64,000 nt of DNA, taken from contig OX595992.1 of NCBI GenBank assembly GCA_951394045.1, positions 124,001-188,000 of the forward strand, read 5' to 3'. This DNA comes from Nitzschia sp. DOCU1 (taxonomy: Eukaryota > Bacillariophyta > Bacillariophyceae > Bacillariales > Bacillariaceae). The notes below the pieces were generated by a model, which saw only the letters and a list, made by a program, of their open reading frames with translations, searched no databases and was not told the DNA's origin. The position numbers and the translations under genes are program-made. Below are positions 61,805 through 64,000 of the stretch, in pieces (position 1 is the first letter of the stretch; each line of letters begins with the position of its first letter).

Positions 61805-64000
61805 ATGGAAGAAGAGTGGAGACGGTCGCAAGACCAAAGACGTCGGGATCCGTTACCGCCGCCCTCGTCCTCGGTAGGCTTTACTGGCAATGTCGTCATG
61901 GCTAGCCCTGCAAAGAACCACCTAGTCGAGCAAGAATATCCGCCCTCGTCGTCGCTCCAACGGAACGTGGGAGGCAACACGCTTTGGGTGGAACGCCAAC
62001 AACGCGACGACGGTCGTACTGCTACTACTACTAGTAGTAGTATAGCCAATCCACCTCTTCGCAACGGCGGCGGCGGTTGGACTGGCCCGTATGGAGATTG
62101 GTCGCAGTATGGTCCAGAAGACATTATTATTCCTCCCATTCAAGAGGATTGGGTGGAAACTCCTCGGCAGACAGCCAACATAAAGTCAGCTTTGAAAAGG
62201 CAACCTGACCCCGTCGTCGTGCCATCACCAGAGAAGAGACTCGTCGATCCCTCCAGGGTTCTTGTAAGAGGAAACATTGAAACGAATACTAGGCAACCAG
62301 CACAACAATGTCCTGAACCCGTGCCACTACAGAGGAGAGCCATCGATCCCTCCAAAGCTACTCAAGGAAAGAACGTTGAAACGAATACTAAGCAGCCAGC
62401 ACAACAAACTTTGCCAATGGCCGAAAGGAAACCCGCCGTGAGAAGTCAACATCCTGAACCTGTGCCAGAGAAGAGAAACGTTGATTCCCCCAAGGTTACT
62501 CCCAAAAGGAATCAAGCAAACACTCAACCAGCAGCCCAAAAGAATCAAGCGAACACTCAACCAGCTGCGACAAAAGACTCACTTCCTGCCCAATCTTCCA
62601 GCTGGTGGAGGGCTTCTTTCGATTCAGCGTGGGTAGAACCAGGGTTCAAAACACGTCAAATTCCTTCTAGCCGCGAAGGTCCACTGTCCAAACAGTCAAA
62701 GGATGCATCTATCAACACCAAGTCGACGAGCTACTCTTCCACGCAAGTAGGCTCATCTTCTGCCTTTCCTTCTACGTCGGGAGGATGGATATTCTCTTCT
62801 TGGTCCGATGGAACTAATTCCGTTGACGACAACTCTCCCAATCACAAGCAGTGTCCAAAGAAAAACTGGAAAGCGTTCTGGTTGTGGTTTTTGCTATGCC
62901 TCCTTGTTGTGGGGGCATTTATTGGATGTGGATTCGCCTTTGCGAATCACAGATACCGTGCCAACGAAGAAGAAAATGCCGTCGAAGTCTTGACTGAAAA
63001 CACCAATGTCTGTCTTCCAGGAAGAATTCAAGAACGTGAACAAGCCACTTTGTTCCTGTCTCTAGAAGGCCTAAGATCGGACTCGGTTGACGGGCTGGAC
63101 TCTATTATCGAACGTTCTGTCAAAGACGGGTACAACAAGGCTACTCGAGGATGCGAAGACCTCTGCAACCGCTGGTCCTACCTCACTCAACTAAACTCAC
63201 AGGAAGACATAACTATGGACAACGGAAAGACAGCCGTTTATGCCGAAGTGAAAATATATCTCTCCGAATACAAGTGTCCGCCGGGTGAAACCTTTGCCAG
63301 CGTTTTTCCACCGGAGCTGAATCGAATGCGTAGACAGCTCTTGATTCAGGACCAAGAGCCGTCCGACTCGATATCTGCAGAACAGCAACTGTCCTCAACC
63401 GAGTTCTATTCCAGATCTCAAGGTGCCTTGTCGTGGTCTACAATTTTGGCAGAACAACCAAACGACGTGATGCTCGATGCAAGATACAAACGCGAATCGA
63501 GCGCACAGCCCCTCTCCAGGGGTTCCACGGCCGTACGTTCCTCCACCCTTCTGCATCATCGGACACTGAAGAAAGGCTTGGACTTTTCTTCTATTATGGC
63601 AGCGATCGAAGAAGAGCTTTTCTTGGCTCTAAAACAGTTTCAAGATCGCGCTGGATTTGTGGGTATTCAAGAGGTTACAATTTTGCAGGAGGATAGTAAT
63701 GGAGAAATGACGTACACGTCTTACGCTCGGATAGCGCAAGAAAACGCCTATGCACGGCGAAACCCGCCAAAAAATAACACGGGCCCCAAGGGTGCCAAGA
63801 CTTCAAAGGCGGCCAAGAAGGAAAAGAGTGCCAAAGCTACCAAAGCGCCATCAAGCAAGTGTCCGCCAGAGTCAATCGGTACTCGGCTCATGGACCGAAG
63901 CGTACTACTCAATGTCGTTCCGAGCGCTGGGAGAAATGAACGAATCGGAAGACTTGCAGACGCTGGAAATAGCTGGTCGATAGGTCCCGGCAGCTTCATT
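61805..64000 (+). CDS. Single-pass membrane protein with long polar N-terminus, 3' partial
   Basis: The frame is open from the ATG at 61805 (ccatcATGG) to the window edge, at least 732 residues. The first 350 residues are polar and Pro/Gln/Ser-rich, with two similar segments (RLVDPSRVLVRGNIETNTRQ and RAIDPSKATQGKNVETNTKQ). One membrane segment lies at about residues 360-380 (FWLWFLLCLLVVGAFIGCGF). The part beyond has several Cys (CEDLCNRW, KCPPGE) and ends before the edge in Lys/Ala-rich sequence (KGAKTSKAAKKEKSAKATK). Unusually, near the edge a second frame (63850-63983) also looks protein-like (GSWTEAYYSMSFRALGEMNE), so a frame change or intron around 63860 is possible. No family recognised; type II topology with an outer C-terminal domain is inferred. 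Confidence 0.6.
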   Translation, partial: MEEEWRRSQDQRRRDPLPPPSSSVGFTGNVVMASPAKNHLVEQEYPPSSSLQRNVGGNTLWVERQQRDDGRTATTTSSSIANPPLRNGGGGWTGPYGDWSQYGPEDIIIPPIQEDWVETPRQTANIKSALKRQPDPVVVPSPEKRLVDPSRVLVRGNIETNTRQPAQQCPEPVPLQRRAIDPSKATQGKNVETNTKQPAQQTLPMAERKPAVRSQHPEPVPEKRNVDSPKVTPKRNQANTQPAAQKNQANTQPAATKDSLPAQSSSWWRASFDSAWVEPGFKTRQIPSSREGPLSKQSKDASINTKSTSYSSTQVGSSSAFPSTSGGWIFSSWSDGTNSVDDNSPNHKQCPKKNWKAFWLWFLLCLLVVGAFIGCGFAFANHRYRANEEENAVEVLTENTNVCLPGRIQEREQATLFLSLEGLRSDSVDGLDSIIERSVKDGYNKATRGCEDLCNRWSYLTQLNSQEDITMDNGKTAVYAEVKIYLSEYKCPPGETFASVFPPELNRMRRQLLIQDQEPSDSISAEQQLSSTEFYSRSQGALSWSTILAEQPNDVMLDARYKRESSAQPLSRGSTAVRSSTLLHHRTLKKGLDFSSIMAAIEEELFLALKQFQDRAGFVGIQEVTILQEDSNGEMTYTSYARIAQENAYARRNPPKNNTGPKGAKTSKAAKKEKSAKATKAPSSKCPPESIGTRLMDRSVLLNVVPSAGRNERIGRLADAGNSWSIGPGSFI

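Overview
The window looks like nuclear DNA of a diatom, probably a raphid pennate. The evidence is short GT-AG introns of 71-92 nt inside otherwise long open frames, a DUF6824 protein with the DVLCGRGG signature, secreted proteins built on PSxxPS repeats, a type II membrane LRR protein ending in a CSCC-type tail, and a presequence with an AF-AP plastid-targeting signature. The genus (for example Seminavis-like) is inference only.

Layout. 1-2026 holds the 3' part of a HECT E3 ligase. 2481-3812 is the first secreted PS-rich/Cys-rich protein (called PS-A here). 4392-6683 is a four-exon secreted protein with a TPAP linker. 7462-9353 is an LRR membrane protein. 10906-11730 is a DUF6824 protein, 12793-13446 is ribosomal protein L10 (uL16), and 14284-15582 is a membrane-anchored methyltransferase-like protein. 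Two small proteins follow at 16362-17698. 17788-29319 is one uninterrupted 3843-residue frame with unfamiliar acidic repeats, a long charged helix and a C-terminal BTB domain. 29842-31557 is a second PS protein (PS-B). 31665-36751 is a complete DNA transposon with terminal inverted repeats, an 8-bp target duplication and an intact transposase. 37888-39051 is a plastid-targeted PhyH-like dioxygenase and 41726-43442 is a two-exon protein kinase. 43430-56175 is a recently rearranged block. It contains a 129-bp and a 928-bp tandem duplication, a signal-peptide-only gene stub, the large PS-C gene, a tandem pair of a terminal-inverted-repeat element flanked by 10-bp direct repeats, a broken PS-D copy, a truncated PS-E copy, a bromodomain relic and a decayed PS-like fragment. 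57050-61105 holds a divergent HGH1 and SulP transporter pair. 61805 to the end is a single-pass membrane protein cut by the window edge.

The most noteworthy content is the dispersed PS family (A-E plus relics). Its members share a signal peptide, a [16 protein letters not shown] motif, SSKGSKSS stretches, PSxxPS repeats, a DPYCC[ST]CCC cysteine block, and a short acidic tail that ends in the final residues (F/M)MxW. At least three copies show frameshifts or truncations, so the family is in birth-and-death turnover next to mobile DNA. The neighbouring housekeeping genes show no operon-like relationship to it.
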